DNA from: Rubripirellula reticaptiva
Lineage (GTDB): Bacteria > Planctomycetota > Planctomycetia > Pirellulales > Pirellulaceae
Assembly (NCBI RefSeq): GCF_007860175.1
Contig: NZ_SJPX01000002.1
Coordinates: forward strand, 62,001-126,000
DNA: 64,000 bases
Direction: 5' to 3'
In this document: piece by piece, positions 24,251 to 32,249 of the stretch
Position numbering within the stretch: the first letter of the stretch is position 1
Layout: each line of letters opens with the position of its first letter
Position numbers and translations under genes: made by a program
Notes under the pieces: model-generated
The model's database searches: none
What the model was told of the DNA's origin: nothing
Seen by the model: only the letters and a program-made list of their open reading frames with translations

Positions 24251-26053
24251 ATGGCCGACCCCGCATCCAAAGACGGCGCCAAAGATGGCGACTACGTCGT
24301 TGTCGCCCGGCGATACCGACCTCGCGGTTTTGACGAACTGGTTGGACAAGACCACGTCGGACGCGCGCTCAAGAATGCGATTGAAACCAATCGTGTGGGG
24401 CACGCCTATCTGTTCACCGGTGCTCGCGGAGTCGGCAAGACTAGCTCTGCTCGGATTTTTGCCAAAGCGCTAAACAATCCCGCTGGTCCGACCGCCACCC
24501 CAGACAATGCGTCCGACGTCGCTCAAGCGATCGATTCGGGCGAAGACGTCGACGTGATCGAAATCGACGGTGCCAGCAACCGTGGTATTGATGAAATACG
24601 ATCTCTGCGGGCCAACGTGGGCGTCCGCCCTAGCCGGTCCCGCTACAAAATCTACATCATCGACGAAGTTCACATGCTGACCGGTGCAGCGTTCAATGCG
24701 CTGCTCAAAACGCTGGAAGAACCCCCCGAACACGTCAAATTCATCTTCTGCACGACCGATCCAGAAAAGTTGCCGATCACCGTGCTGAGCCGTTGCCAAC
24801 GGTTCGATTTCGCCCCTGTCGAAGTCTCCAAGATCATCGGCCGGCTTCGTGAAATCTGTACTGCCGAGGGTGCCGTCGCCGACGACGCCGCGTTGGAACT
24901 GATTGCTCGGCGAGCCGCCGGTTCGATGCGAGATAGCCAGTCCCTGCTGGAACAAGTGCTTGCGTTCAGCGACGGCTCGCTTGATGCCGATCAAGTCCAC
25001 GCGATGCTGGGCACTGCAGACGACATTCGCCTGCACGCACTGGCCGGCGCGATGGCCAACCGCGATGCCGCCCAAGCGATGCAGCAACTCGACGCTGCCA
25101 TCGATGCAGGCGTCGACGCGGGCAGACTAGCCGAACAATTGCTCGGCTACTTTCGCGACCTGATGGCAGTCACCGTCGGATGCGATCCATCGCTGATGCG
25201 GCACACCTCTGCCTCACTGCACGACGAACTGAAACAACTCGGCGATGCCTGGGGCTTGCAAACTGTATTGGCCGTTGTCGGCTTGATCGATCAAACGCTA
25301 GTTCGGATTCGAATGAGCGTTTATAGCCGGGTGTTGCTGGAAGCGACGTTGATCCAGATCTGCAATTTGCCAGATCTACAAAACATCGCAAACCTAGCCG
25401 CCGCTTCGGCATCTGCAGCACGCGCGGCCGGATCACCAAGCCCGGCAGGCGAAAAAAAAAAGCTAGCCCTTAGTCCGCGCCCACCCAAGCCCACGGCACC
25501 GGCCGCGACAGCCCCGCCGCCATCCAGCCCCACTCCCACTGCGGCGCAACCTGAAACCGCTGGAACACAACCACCCGCTGCACCGGAGCCATCGGCATCA
25601 GAACCGGCTTCGGTGGCAACCGCAACGCTTGCCAAACCAACCGGTCAAGCGATGCTGTTGTCGGCAGCGAACGCGAACGAGATTTGGCTGGCAGCCATCG
25701 AACGGATCGAAGAAGTCCGGCAATCGCTCGCAAGACAAGTTGACCACGCCGAATACCTTGGCCCCGGAAAGTTACGACTCGTCTTCCCGGGCGAAGCGGG
25801 TCTGACGATGCGCCGCTTGGACGCGCCGGAAAACCGATCCGCACTTGTTGATGCGGTTAGCGAAGTCATCGGCGAAAAAGCATTCTTAGAATTCCACGCG
25901 GCACCGCTAAAACCACGCGTGGCCAAAGTCGAAACGAGTGCCCCGAAACAGACGCGGATGCAACGGATGCGAGAAATCGAATCCAATCCGCTAATCCGAG
26001 CCTGCGTCGACGCTTTCGGCGCCGAAATCGTCCGCGTTGATCGCCCAAAGTAG
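24251..26053 (+). CDS. dnaX: DNA polymerase III subunit gamma/tau
   Basis: The 600-residue clamp-loader ATPase has RRYRPRGFDELVGQDHV, Walker A GARGVGKT at residues 57-64, Walker B IIDEVHML, the sensor/lever region LLKTLEEPPEHVKFIF and the SRC arginine-finger motif SRCQRFDF. The C-terminal region after about residue 385 is Ala/Pro-rich, then a folded domain (about 465-600) as in tau. A notable feature is the zinc-module region. Where E. coli has Cys64, Cys73, Cys76 and Cys79, this protein has Asn76, Asp85, Ser88 and Ala91, read directly from the DNA at about 24473-24525. A poly-A stretch (AAAAAAAA, 25451-25458) near the linker is a candidate frameshift site for making gamma. It follows the SRP RNA gene. 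Confidence 0.96.
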   Translation: MADPASKDGAKDGDYVVVARRYRPRGFDELVGQDHVGRALKNAIETNRVGHAYLFTGARGVGKTSSARIFAKALNNPAGPTATPDNASDVAQAIDSGEDVDVIEIDGASNRGIDEIRSLRANVGVRPSRSRYKIYIIDEVHMLTGAAFNALLKTLEEPPEHVKFIFCTTDPEKLPITVLSRCQRFDFAPVEVSKIIGRLREICTAEGAVADDAALELIARRAAGSMRDSQSLLEQVLAFSDGSLDADQVHAMLGTADDIRLHALAGAMANRDAAQAMQQLDAAIDAGVDAGRLAEQLLGYFRDLMAVTVGCDPSLMRHTSASLHDELKQLGDAWGLQTVLAVVGLIDQTLVRIRMSVYSRVLLEATLIQICNLPDLQNIANLAAASASAARAAGSPSPAGEKKKLALSPRPPKPTAPAATAPPPSSPTPTAAQPETAGTQPPAAPEPSASEPASVATATLAKPTGQAMLLSAANANEIWLAAIERIEEVRQSLARQVDHAEYLGPGKLRLVFPGEAGLTMRRLDAPENRSALVDAVSEVIGEKAFLEFHAAPLKPRVAKVETSAPKQTRMQRMREIESNPLIRACVDAFGAEIVRVDRPK

Positions 26054-26187
26054 CGATCGGACTGCGGTCAAAAAACGACTGCGCAGGCTTGCGACCTTCG
26101 TGGCGGATGCTCCGCAAACACCAAGAGCCGAGCGTGTCAAATTCCTGCATCGCGGTCCTTCCCCAAATTTACAACAAGAGTTTTCCG

Positions 26188-27150
26188 ATGAGCCGCTATT
26201 TTTTCTGCGTGTTGGTGATCGTGAGTTGTTTTGCCCCGACATTCCACGCTAGTGCAAAGCAGCCGAAAGTCCTAACCATCGGCATCGACGGACTTCGCAG
26301 CGATGCGTTTATTGCTGCCCATACACCGAACTTGGACTCATTAGCTGCCAATGGCATGCTCTCCCTTGCGACGCGGGTGACTTCCGAAGCGGTCCCACAA
26401 AGCGACACGGTCAGCGGACCTGGCTGGACCACGTTCTTGACGGGCACTTGGGCGGATCGCCACGGTGTTACTGATAACACGTTCAAGGGACGCGATGCCA
26501 AGCAAGCGCCGCATGGTTTCAGTTTGGCCAAAGCGATCCGACCCGAACTCCGCACAGCGTCATTCCTCGACTGGACTCCGCTGCAACAGTTCGTCACGAC
26601 GGATGCCGACATCAATGTTGTCGTCACACCAAATTCAAAAGACAAGGCGGCCTCGGCTTGGACAATTGCCGATCAATCGTTGACGCTTGCCGCCGAACCG
26701 GTGCTGCAACACGACGACATCGATTGGGTCTTCGTCTACCTAGGATCCGTTGACGAGACCGGACATGGCTATGGCTTCCACCCTTCGGTGCCAGCCTACA
26801 TCGCGGCGATCGAAAATGTGGACCGCCGCGTTGGCAAGCTGGTGCAATCAGTAACGCAGCGCCAAACCATCGCCAACGAAGACTGGCTTTTCTTAGTCAG
26901 CACCGATCATGGTGGCGAAGGAACCGGCCACGGTGGTGGACGAGCAAACCCGAATGTGTTCAACGCTCCCATGATTGTTAGCGGCGACGCAGCGGTTCAT
27001 GGCAACGAAGTCAAACGCAAAAAAGGCGAGCCTGTTGCGGCAACTGTCGACTTGGTCCCGCTTGCGCTAACCCATCTGCAAGTTCCAATCGCGGCCCGAT
27101 GGCAACTCGCTGGCCGTGTTGATGGTTGGATCAAGTCAACGCATCCCTGA
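26188..27150 (+). CDS. Secreted type I phosphodiesterase / alkaline-phosphatase-fold hydrolase
   Basis: The 320-residue product starts with a signal peptide (SRYFFCVLVIVSCFAPTFHASA). It then shows the alkaline-phosphatase-superfamily metal-binding layout: IGIDGLRSDAFIA (first Asp), TPNLDSLAANG, the nucleophile region SGPGWTTFLTGTWADRHGV with Thr as likely nucleophile, and the later metal ligands in STDHGGEGTGHGG. These match nucleotide pyrophosphatase/phosphodiesterase-type enzymes more than sulfatases, because the CxPSR cysteine is absent. The ATG at 26188 is preferred to the longer frame opening at 26089 because it begins the signal peptide. It probably hydrolyses a phosphate diester in the periplasm; the substrate is unknown. 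Confidence 0.86.
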   Translation: MSRYFFCVLVIVSCFAPTFHASAKQPKVLTIGIDGLRSDAFIAAHTPNLDSLAANGMLSLATRVTSEAVPQSDTVSGPGWTTFLTGTWADRHGVTDNTFKGRDAKQAPHGFSLAKAIRPELRTASFLDWTPLQQFVTTDADINVVVTPNSKDKAASAWTIADQSLTLAAEPVLQHDDIDWVFVYLGSVDETGHGYGFHPSVPAYIAAIENVDRRVGKLVQSVTQRQTIANEDWLFLVSTDHGGEGTGHGGGRANPNVFNAPMIVSGDAAVHGNEVKRKKGEPVAATVDLVPLALTHLQVPIAARWQLAGRVDGWIKSTHP

Positions 27151-27558
27151 ACGGGGCTCGCCACACAGGACATATTCGACAGGGCAGAGGACCGACAGCA
27201 CGGGGCGCTGTGCCCTTAGTGCACGCGTCCCGATTCAGCCCCAAAGAACCATTCGTCTTGGCTATTTCCGCATTTGCCAAATTGGCTAAGGCGAATTAAG
27301 GCATCGCTCTACAAAAAGAACTCAGAGCGATTGGAACGACCTTGAATCGCAGTCGCCCGATTGGCACCGAGACCTGGACGGATTAGGGCGCAAATCGCGA
27401 TAGGCTTTGGCATGCGATGCAATCGGTCAGGCTTCCCGCGAGAACAGGTCGTAGTCGAAATCAGCTAGGTCACTAGCTTAACGCCTCCTTCCCCTCTTGA
27501 CCCTCCATGCTTCTTCGAGAATTTGTTTCAAAAAATTTCCGGAATCGTGAAACCCTAA
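27151..27558. other. Intergenic region left of the IS5 element
   Basis: I see no gene in these 408 bases. They end in the target-site copy TAA at 27556-27558 that flanks the insertion sequence. A short frame ATGCTTCTTCGAGAA at about 27507 runs up to the insertion point and may be the broken 5' end of something, but it does not join in frame with the ORF to the right. Confidence 0.5.
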
Positions 27559-27568
27559 GAGCCCGTGG

Positions 27569-28162
27569 TCACAACCCGTGTTTCGGTAGGCTTCCGAATG
27601 CGATCATCTCACAGGCCAGTGTAACGAATGCTTCATGAGTTTCGGCGAGTCGATCCCGACGCACCCCCACTCGACGGAATTGCTTCAGCCAAGCGATCGC
27701 TCGCTCGACAGGCCATCGCCGCTTGCCCAAGCCAGCCAGTGCATCTTGCCCACGCTGCGGTATCTCCGCATCGATGCCAGTTGCATCAAGAACAACCAGA
27801 ACGTCTTTTGAGGTGTATCCACAATCCGCACGCACCATGTTGGGATACTCGCGTGGTCGGCCCGGTCGCCCGCCAACTCGCGGCAACCCGAGATACACCA
27901 ATGGCAAGATGAAGTTGACATCGTGCTCATTGGCTCCCGAGACAATGACTTCCAGCGGTAAGCCTTCTTGGCTGGTCATGACATTGAGTTTACTTACGCA
28001 ACGCCCGCGGTCGGTCGGGTTGGGGCCGACCTTTCGCCTCCGCACGGTGCCTTGATGAAGCCGCCATCGATGAGCACTTCGGCTAGATCCAACCGCCCCG
28101 CTGATCGCAGGCGTGTGAGCAACTGATGGAAGATCCTTGTCCAAAGTCCTTGTTCGGTCCAC
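27569..28162 (-). CDS. IS5-family transposase, C-terminal part (second frame)
   Basis: This frame carries the second and third catalytic parts of the DDE transposase. The second Asp is in RADCGYTSKDVLVV, and the glutamate region is WPVERAIAWLKQFRRVGVRRD followed by the C-terminal LACEMIAFGSL helix. The first 40 or so residues are simply the shadow of the other frame; meaningful sequence starts around GRCVSKLNVMT. It is translated by a -1 shift from the upstream frame around 28030-28038 or, if the element is dead, not at all. Confidence 0.88.
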   Translation of the reverse strand: MDRTRTLDKDLPSVAHTPAISGAVGSSRSAHRWRLHQGTVRRRKVGPNPTDRGRCVSKLNVMTSQEGLPLEVIVSGANEHDVNFILPLVYLGLPRVGGRPGRPREYPNMVRADCGYTSKDVLVVLDATGIDAEIPQRGQDALAGLGKRRWPVERAIAWLKQFRRVGVRRDRLAETHEAFVTLACEMIAFGSLPKHGL

Positions 28163-28380
28163 GACTTCAGTCGTCTGCGAACGGTCTTCTCACTAGCACC
28201 AAGTTCAGTGGGCAGGTCTCGCCAACCGATGCCTGTTTTCAACATGAACACCAAGCACGTAAACACCGTTCGGTTCTCCACTGGCGGACGTCCACCCTTG
28301 CTCGATCGCTTCATCTCAGGAAACAACTCTTCGATCTCATTCCAAAGTTCATCGGTGACCAAACGACCTGACATCTTCAT
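27994..28380 (-). CDS. IS5-family transposase, N-terminal part (first frame)
   Basis: The 128-residue frame starts MKMSGRLVTDELWNEIEELFP, the typical IS5 N-terminus (DUF4096), and continues with KTGIGWRDLPTELGASEKTVRRRLKSW and the first catalytic Asp in VLIDGGFIKA. After about residue 115 it leaves the family pattern. It overlaps the second frame by 169 bases. The likely crossover is GGCGAAAGG, in which CGAAAGG could promote -1 slippage. A joined product would be about 270 residues, normal for the subgroup, so a programmed frameshift is credible; a single-base decay event is the alternative. Confidence 0.88.
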   Translation of the reverse strand: MKMSGRLVTDELWNEIEELFPEMKRSSKGGRPPVENRTVFTCLVFMLKTGIGWRDLPTELGASEKTVRRRLKSWTEQGLWTRIFHQLLTRLRSAGRLDLAEVLIDGGFIKAPCGGERSAPTRPTAGVA

Positions 28381-28458
28381 TCCCTCCGTGGCGTGAAAAA
28401 ACGTTGTTCTTCACATTCACCCAAATTAGCCAACATCAGTTTTGACCACGGGCTCTAA

Positions 28459-28822
28459 GTCTTGCCCCACTCTCGCAGCTTGCGCTTTACAGGATGAGAA
28501 CGATCCATTTAGCCTGAAGTGCGCCGGTGGGATCGAAACGTATTTGGAAAAAGGTGAGAACTGGGACTACACGAATGGTGCCACAGAAGGTTTTTCGCAT
28601 GGAAAGGTGTCATACCATTTCGAAAACCAAAACGTCGACATAATCAATGTGTGCACGGCAGAGGGTGATTACGACTGCGAACTTCTTGGGGACGAAGATA
28701 CAAGCTCATCGTACATCGGGTGTACTGAAAATTTCCTGTTTGAATGGACTGATTATACGGTTCGGCTTGACGAGGAATGGGTTTGTCAGGAGGAGGAAAC
28801 GAGCGGTGGGGGCGGTTCTTAA
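28459..28822 (+). pseudogene. Cys-rich acidic ORF adjoining the IS right end, probable gene fragment
   Basis: An open frame running from the IS edge to a TAA at 28820 encodes about 120 residues with protein-like character: CALQDENDPFSLKCAGG, then a mixture of Tyr, Glu and Cys, ending ETSGGGGS. No good start codon exists outside the insertion sequence; the frame's only early start (TTG at 28442) lies inside the IS terminal repeat, and removing the IS puts an in-frame stop (TGA, 27547-27549) upstream. It may be the 3' remnant of a gene broken by the insertion or by an earlier event. No family is recognised. Confidence 0.4.
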
Positions 28823-29149
28823 TATGGGTATGGGGGATACTAAACTGAGCACGAGAAGGTGGCGGAGTCGAACGGCACGGACGTTGCGTTTGCTTGCCAG
28901 TGGAAGCAATCGTGCGTGGGACTATCGGGCACCCTCGTTTGGCTGCCACACAAGTTGTTGGTGACGCTTCGCGGGGGGGCAGGATCGGGTATCGTTTTCC
29001 CGCCAAACGCGAAACCCGAGCCTGCCCCTTATCGACGTCGCCCAAGCGGTCGACTTTCCCGATTTTGTTCGCGGCAAATGGAAGACACGACCACGACTGA
29101 AAATCATGGGCGTGTGAATCGATCCTAAGCGGCTTCGCAAAGCCCGTCG
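28823..29149. other. Intergenic region, candidate dispersed repeat
   Basis: There is no supported gene in these 327 bases. The stretch holds the imperfect inverted repeat GGGGCAGG...CCTGCCCC (about 28975-29030). Near 29130 is a sequence that on the minus strand reads TTTGTAGCGACGGGCTTTGCG, recalled as a recurrent intergenic motif of Rhodopirellula-type genomes. A related string (TTTGTAGTAACGGGCTTC) occurs at about 48053-48070. A long minus-strand frame (28644-29162) runs through it but has no family features. Confidence 0.5.
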
Positions 29150-30490
29150 CTACAAACTCCATCCGTCTCGCGGTTCACGCCGGATGAATTGATCGGCTTC
29201 TGGACAGTCGACGCAGCGAATATTTCTTGCATCCCAGGTGATCTTTTTGCCAACGCGATAAGCCACGTTGCCAAGATGATTCGCCTCGGTCAGCGGCCCG
29301 GCATAGCTGAACGGACTGCCCGTCGTTCCTTCGCCCCGGCACGCAGCCACCCATTCTTCATGATGGCCGATCGAACTTGCGATGGTCGGCTCGGGAGCAA
29401 CAAATTCAGCAAACTCGTTCTCCGGCAGCAGCATGTGTTTGCTGTAATCCGAGAGGATCATTCCCGTGCTTCCAACAAACAGTATTCCACTTTTCCAATG
29501 TGGAATCTCTCCGGCGTTCCATAAGTCCGGTTTGACCGCCCCCTGGTACCAATTCAGTTCGACCGGGCCACGATCGCCCCGAGCCTCGTATTGATAAACG
29601 GCCCTCATGGTCGCCGGTGCGATCTCCGGATGCGGCGGTGGTCCGAACGCCTCGATCGTTTTGGGTGCATCAAGCCGCAACGCCCAGAATGGAAGGTCGT
29701 TGAAGTGGCTGCCCAGATCGGACATCGTCCCATTGCCAAAATCCCACCACCGATACCAGTTTGTGCTGCCGGTGTAGATAGGATGGTAGGGACGCTGGGG
29801 TGCCGGACCGAGCCACAGGTCCCAGTCAAGATGTTTCGGAACTGGCAATCGCTCGTTCGGCCGCTGCCGCACGAAGATGGGATCGTCGTTTCGCTGGGAA
29901 TCATCTTTTGACTGAAGCCCCCACGCGCGATCAACCCAAACATGAACTTCGCTAACACTGCCGATTACACCGCTGCGAACCAGTTCGACCACTCGGCGGA
30001 AGTTGTCACCCGCATGAATCTGTGTCCCCATCTGTGTGACGACGCCGGCCTTGGTCGCCGCCTCGGTCACTCGGCGAACCTCGTCGATGTTGTACGCCAG
30101 CGGCTTTTCGCAATACACATGCTTGCCAAGCTTCAAGGCAGGCATGGTGGCATACGCATGGGTATGCTCGGTCGTGCTGACGACAACCGCGTCTAGCTGA
30201 TCCCCCAGGGAATCATACAACCGCCGAAAGTCGGTGAACTTGGCCGCGCCGGGATGCGTGATTGCCGCGCCCATTAAAAAGTGATCATGCACATCACAAA
30301 TCGCCGCCACATCAACGGCCCCAGTCGCCGCGATTGTTTCAAGGTTTCGACGTCCGCGGCCACCGACTCCGATGAACCCGACTTTCATCCGATCGTTCGG
30401 CGACGCTAGAAGTCGCGTCTGAGGAAGCGATGCAGCCAGAGCAGTGGCCGACGAGGTAGCAAGAAAATTTCGGCGGTTGAGATCGATCAT
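29150..30490 (-). CDS. Gfo/Idh/MocA family oxidoreductase with Tat signal
   Basis: The 446-residue protein begins with a twin-arginine signal (LNRRNFLATSSATALAASLP) and so is predicted to be exported folded with its cofactor. The Rossmann domain follows as VGFIGVGGRGRRNLE. The Gfo/Idh/MocA signature is YCEKPLAYNIDEVRRV with the catalytic-site Lys of EKP, then the C-terminal oxidoreductase domain (WDLWLGPAPQRPYHPIY, WRWWDFGNGTMSDLGSHFNDLPFWAL). Exported members of this family are very numerous in planctomycetes and probably act on sugars. The substrate is unknown. It is transcribed on the opposite strand to the esterase at 30892. Confidence 0.92.
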   Translation of the reverse strand: MIDLNRRNFLATSSATALAASLPQTRLLASPNDRMKVGFIGVGGRGRRNLETIAATGAVDVAAICDVHDHFLMGAAITHPGAAKFTDFRRLYDSLGDQLDAVVVSTTEHTHAYATMPALKLGKHVYCEKPLAYNIDEVRRVTEAATKAGVVTQMGTQIHAGDNFRRVVELVRSGVIGSVSEVHVWVDRAWGLQSKDDSQRNDDPIFVRQRPNERLPVPKHLDWDLWLGPAPQRPYHPIYTGSTNWYRWWDFGNGTMSDLGSHFNDLPFWALRLDAPKTIEAFGPPPHPEIAPATMRAVYQYEARGDRGPVELNWYQGAVKPDLWNAGEIPHWKSGILFVGSTGMILSDYSKHMLLPENEFAEFVAPEPTIASSIGHHEEWVAACRGEGTTGSPFSYAGPLTEANHLGNVAYRVGKKITWDARNIRCVDCPEADQFIRREPRDGWSL

Positions 30491-30891
30491 AAGAATCTTC
30501 CATACCAGGATCAGCGAATTTGAACGCTACTACTCTAACGCGCATCCTAATCGACCAAGCTAGGTCTAACTGCATTCGTAAAACGACCGTCCTGATCGAC
30601 GAATAGCTGCCCCCGCCCCGTCGGCCAACGATTGTGGCCTTACTAACGATGAACATCACCGTCGAAAATCTCGGAAGCATCTATTCTGGTGCACCTTTTC
30701 GGAGCAAGTTCATTCACCCGTGGAGTCTTTATTGAACACGTGTTCGACCAACCGTAGCTTGCAGGTGGAGTCGTTCATGCCGACAATACCTCATTCAGAA
30801 TGGTCACCTACGTTCCCCAACCCGGCACTGTGTTGGGTTTAATGATGATTGGTGACGGCATCATGATCCGCAAACGCTATTGGCAAGCCGA
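30491..30891. other. Divergent intergenic region between oxidoreductase and esterase
   Basis: These 401 bases must contain the promoters of two divergent genes. I see no gene, no strong hairpin and no recognisable regulatory motif. Confidence 0.5.
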
Positions 30892-31836
30892 ATGTACTTC
30901 TCCGTCACTCAGTCGAAACGAGTTCTTGCATCTGCGATCGTTGCGATGGTCTCGATTGCCCCGTGCGTTGGCGCTGATGAACCAAAGGCATCAGAAAATC
31001 AGGTAACCAGCGACGTTGTCTACGCCACGGCTGACGGTATCGAAATGAAACTCGACCTACGAGTTCCAGCAACCGGCGTGTCTACCCATCACAATTCCGC
31101 CAAACCTGCCTTGGTCGTTTGGATTCACGGTGGAGGTTGGCGGGCAGGATCACGCAAAAAATGTCCGCTGACGGATTTGACCCAGCACGGATTCGCTGTC
31201 GCCAGTATCAGTTACCGGTTCACGGACAAGGCAATCTTTCCGGCTCAAATCCACGATTGCAAAGCCGCGATCCGATGGCTTCGCGCCCACCAGGATCAAT
31301 ACGGCTACGACGCGTCTTGGATCGCTGTCGCAGGCAGCAGCGCCGGAGGACACTTGGCGTTACTGCTCGGTACATCAGGCGGCATTGGTGAAATGGAAGG
31401 CAACCTTGGCGAGCACGGCGATCAATCATCCACCATCCAAGCCGTCATCGACTACTTTGGACCATCAGACTTTATCCTTCGCGGTAAGACTCAGCCCGAA
31501 CGAGCTTACACGACCGAGTCGGGCAGCTTAGCACTATTGGGCGGACTGCGTGACGGCAAGGTGGATCCGAGAATGGAATCAATGGCCAGTCCCGCAAGCT
31601 ACGTCAGTTCGAACGATCCACCGCTGCTAGTTTTCCACGGCACCGAAGACCAAACGGTGTTGATGGACCAGAGCCAAAGGATTGTGGCGTTATACAACGA
31701 GGCTGGTTTGTCAGCACGTCTTATCAGCGTCGAAGGGGCTGGTCATGGCGGCAAAGCATTCTTTACGAAGGATCACTTCCAGCGGGCACTCGATTTCCTA
31801 GTGCAATACCCTCCCGCCATCGCGTCAAACGACTGA
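30892..31836 (+). CDS. Secreted alpha/beta-hydrolase (esterase/lipase, acetyl-xylan-esterase-like)
   Basis: The 314-residue product starts with an export signal ([21 protein letters not shown]). It has the hormone-sensitive-lipase/BD-FAE layout: oxyanion HGGGWRAGS, nucleophile Ser in [10 protein letters not shown], catalytic Asp in [11 protein letters not shown] and catalytic His in [10 protein letters not shown]. Members deacetylate or de-esterify polysaccharides and small esters in the periplasm or outside. The ATG at 30892 begins the signal peptide; a TTG four codons earlier is the only in-frame alternative. It is adjacent to a divergently transcribed Tat-exported oxidoreductase, consistent with sugar catabolism. 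Confidence 0.88.
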   Translation: MYFSVTQSKRVLASAIVAMVSIAPCVGADEPKASENQVTSDVVYATADGIEMKLDLRVPATGVSTHHNSAKPALVVWIHGGGWRAGSRKKCPLTDLTQHGFAVASISYRFTDKAIFPAQIHDCKAAIRWLRAHQDQYGYDASWIAVAGSSAGGHLALLLGTSGGIGEMEGNLGEHGDQSSTIQAVIDYFGPSDFILRGKTQPERAYTTESGSLALLGGLRDGKVDPRMESMASPASYVSSNDPPLLVFHGTEDQTVLMDQSQRIVALYNEAGLSARLISVEGAGHGGKAFFTKDHFQRALDFLVQYPPAIASND

Positions 31837-32249
31837 TCACGCGAGCCAAACCTACTCTCGTACCAAGCATTGATCAATAATCAATAAGCCGTCCGTATCC
31901 TTTGCTAACGCGGTTTGAAGTTGCGATTCTGATACAAGGCGGAGTGACACGCTCTTTGGTACCCGTTGCGATCAGTCGAGCGCCCTCGCAAGAAGTCGCC
32001 GCAGTCGAAATGAGCAGAATTCCGTGCTTATTACCCCGTCACATTTTTTGCCCCAACGACGCAGGTCCCTCGTGGGCTAGCGGGCACGCACCTGATTCGA
32101 ATCGATTGCCGCCCTGAGCTTTCAATGTTGACCCTGCGGGCCATACCCGAAGCTTGACCGACTTAGCCCGCTGCCCGCAAAGTGAGCCAAACTTGGTAGA
32201 CTCTCCCTCAGCTCCTCTCTTCTTTTCTTTCGCAGTCTTAGTGTGCGGC
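31837..32249. other. Intergenic region before the heptaheme cytochrome gene
   Basis: I find no gene in this 413-base gap. There is a weak hairpin ATTGAT/ATCAAT at 31869-31885 just after the esterase stop, too weak to call a terminator. The sequence TCCCTCGTGGGCTAGCGGGC at about 32069-32089 resembles repeat-type intergenic DNA. The promoter of the downstream cytochrome operon must lie here. Confidence 0.5.

Larger units (their letters stand above)
27559..28455 (-). mobile_element. IS5-family insertion sequence (IS427/IS1031-like), complete with target duplication
   Basis: The 897-bp element has terminal inverted repeats. The left end is GAGCCCGTGGTCACAAC and the right end, read inward, is GAGCCCGTGGTCAAAAC, 16 of 17 bases identical. 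It is flanked by the 3-bp direct repeat TAA (27556-27558 and 28456-28458), the target size and TNA type described for the IS427 subgroup. The transposase is split over two overlapping minus-strand frames. Intact ends and a target duplication point to a relatively recent insertion. Confidence 0.93.

Noticed and set aside
28644-29162. Minus-strand frame of 172 aa with a Cys/Arg-rich content
   Set aside because: Runs through intergenic repeat-like DNA and overlaps the plus-strand fragment; no start signal and no family.
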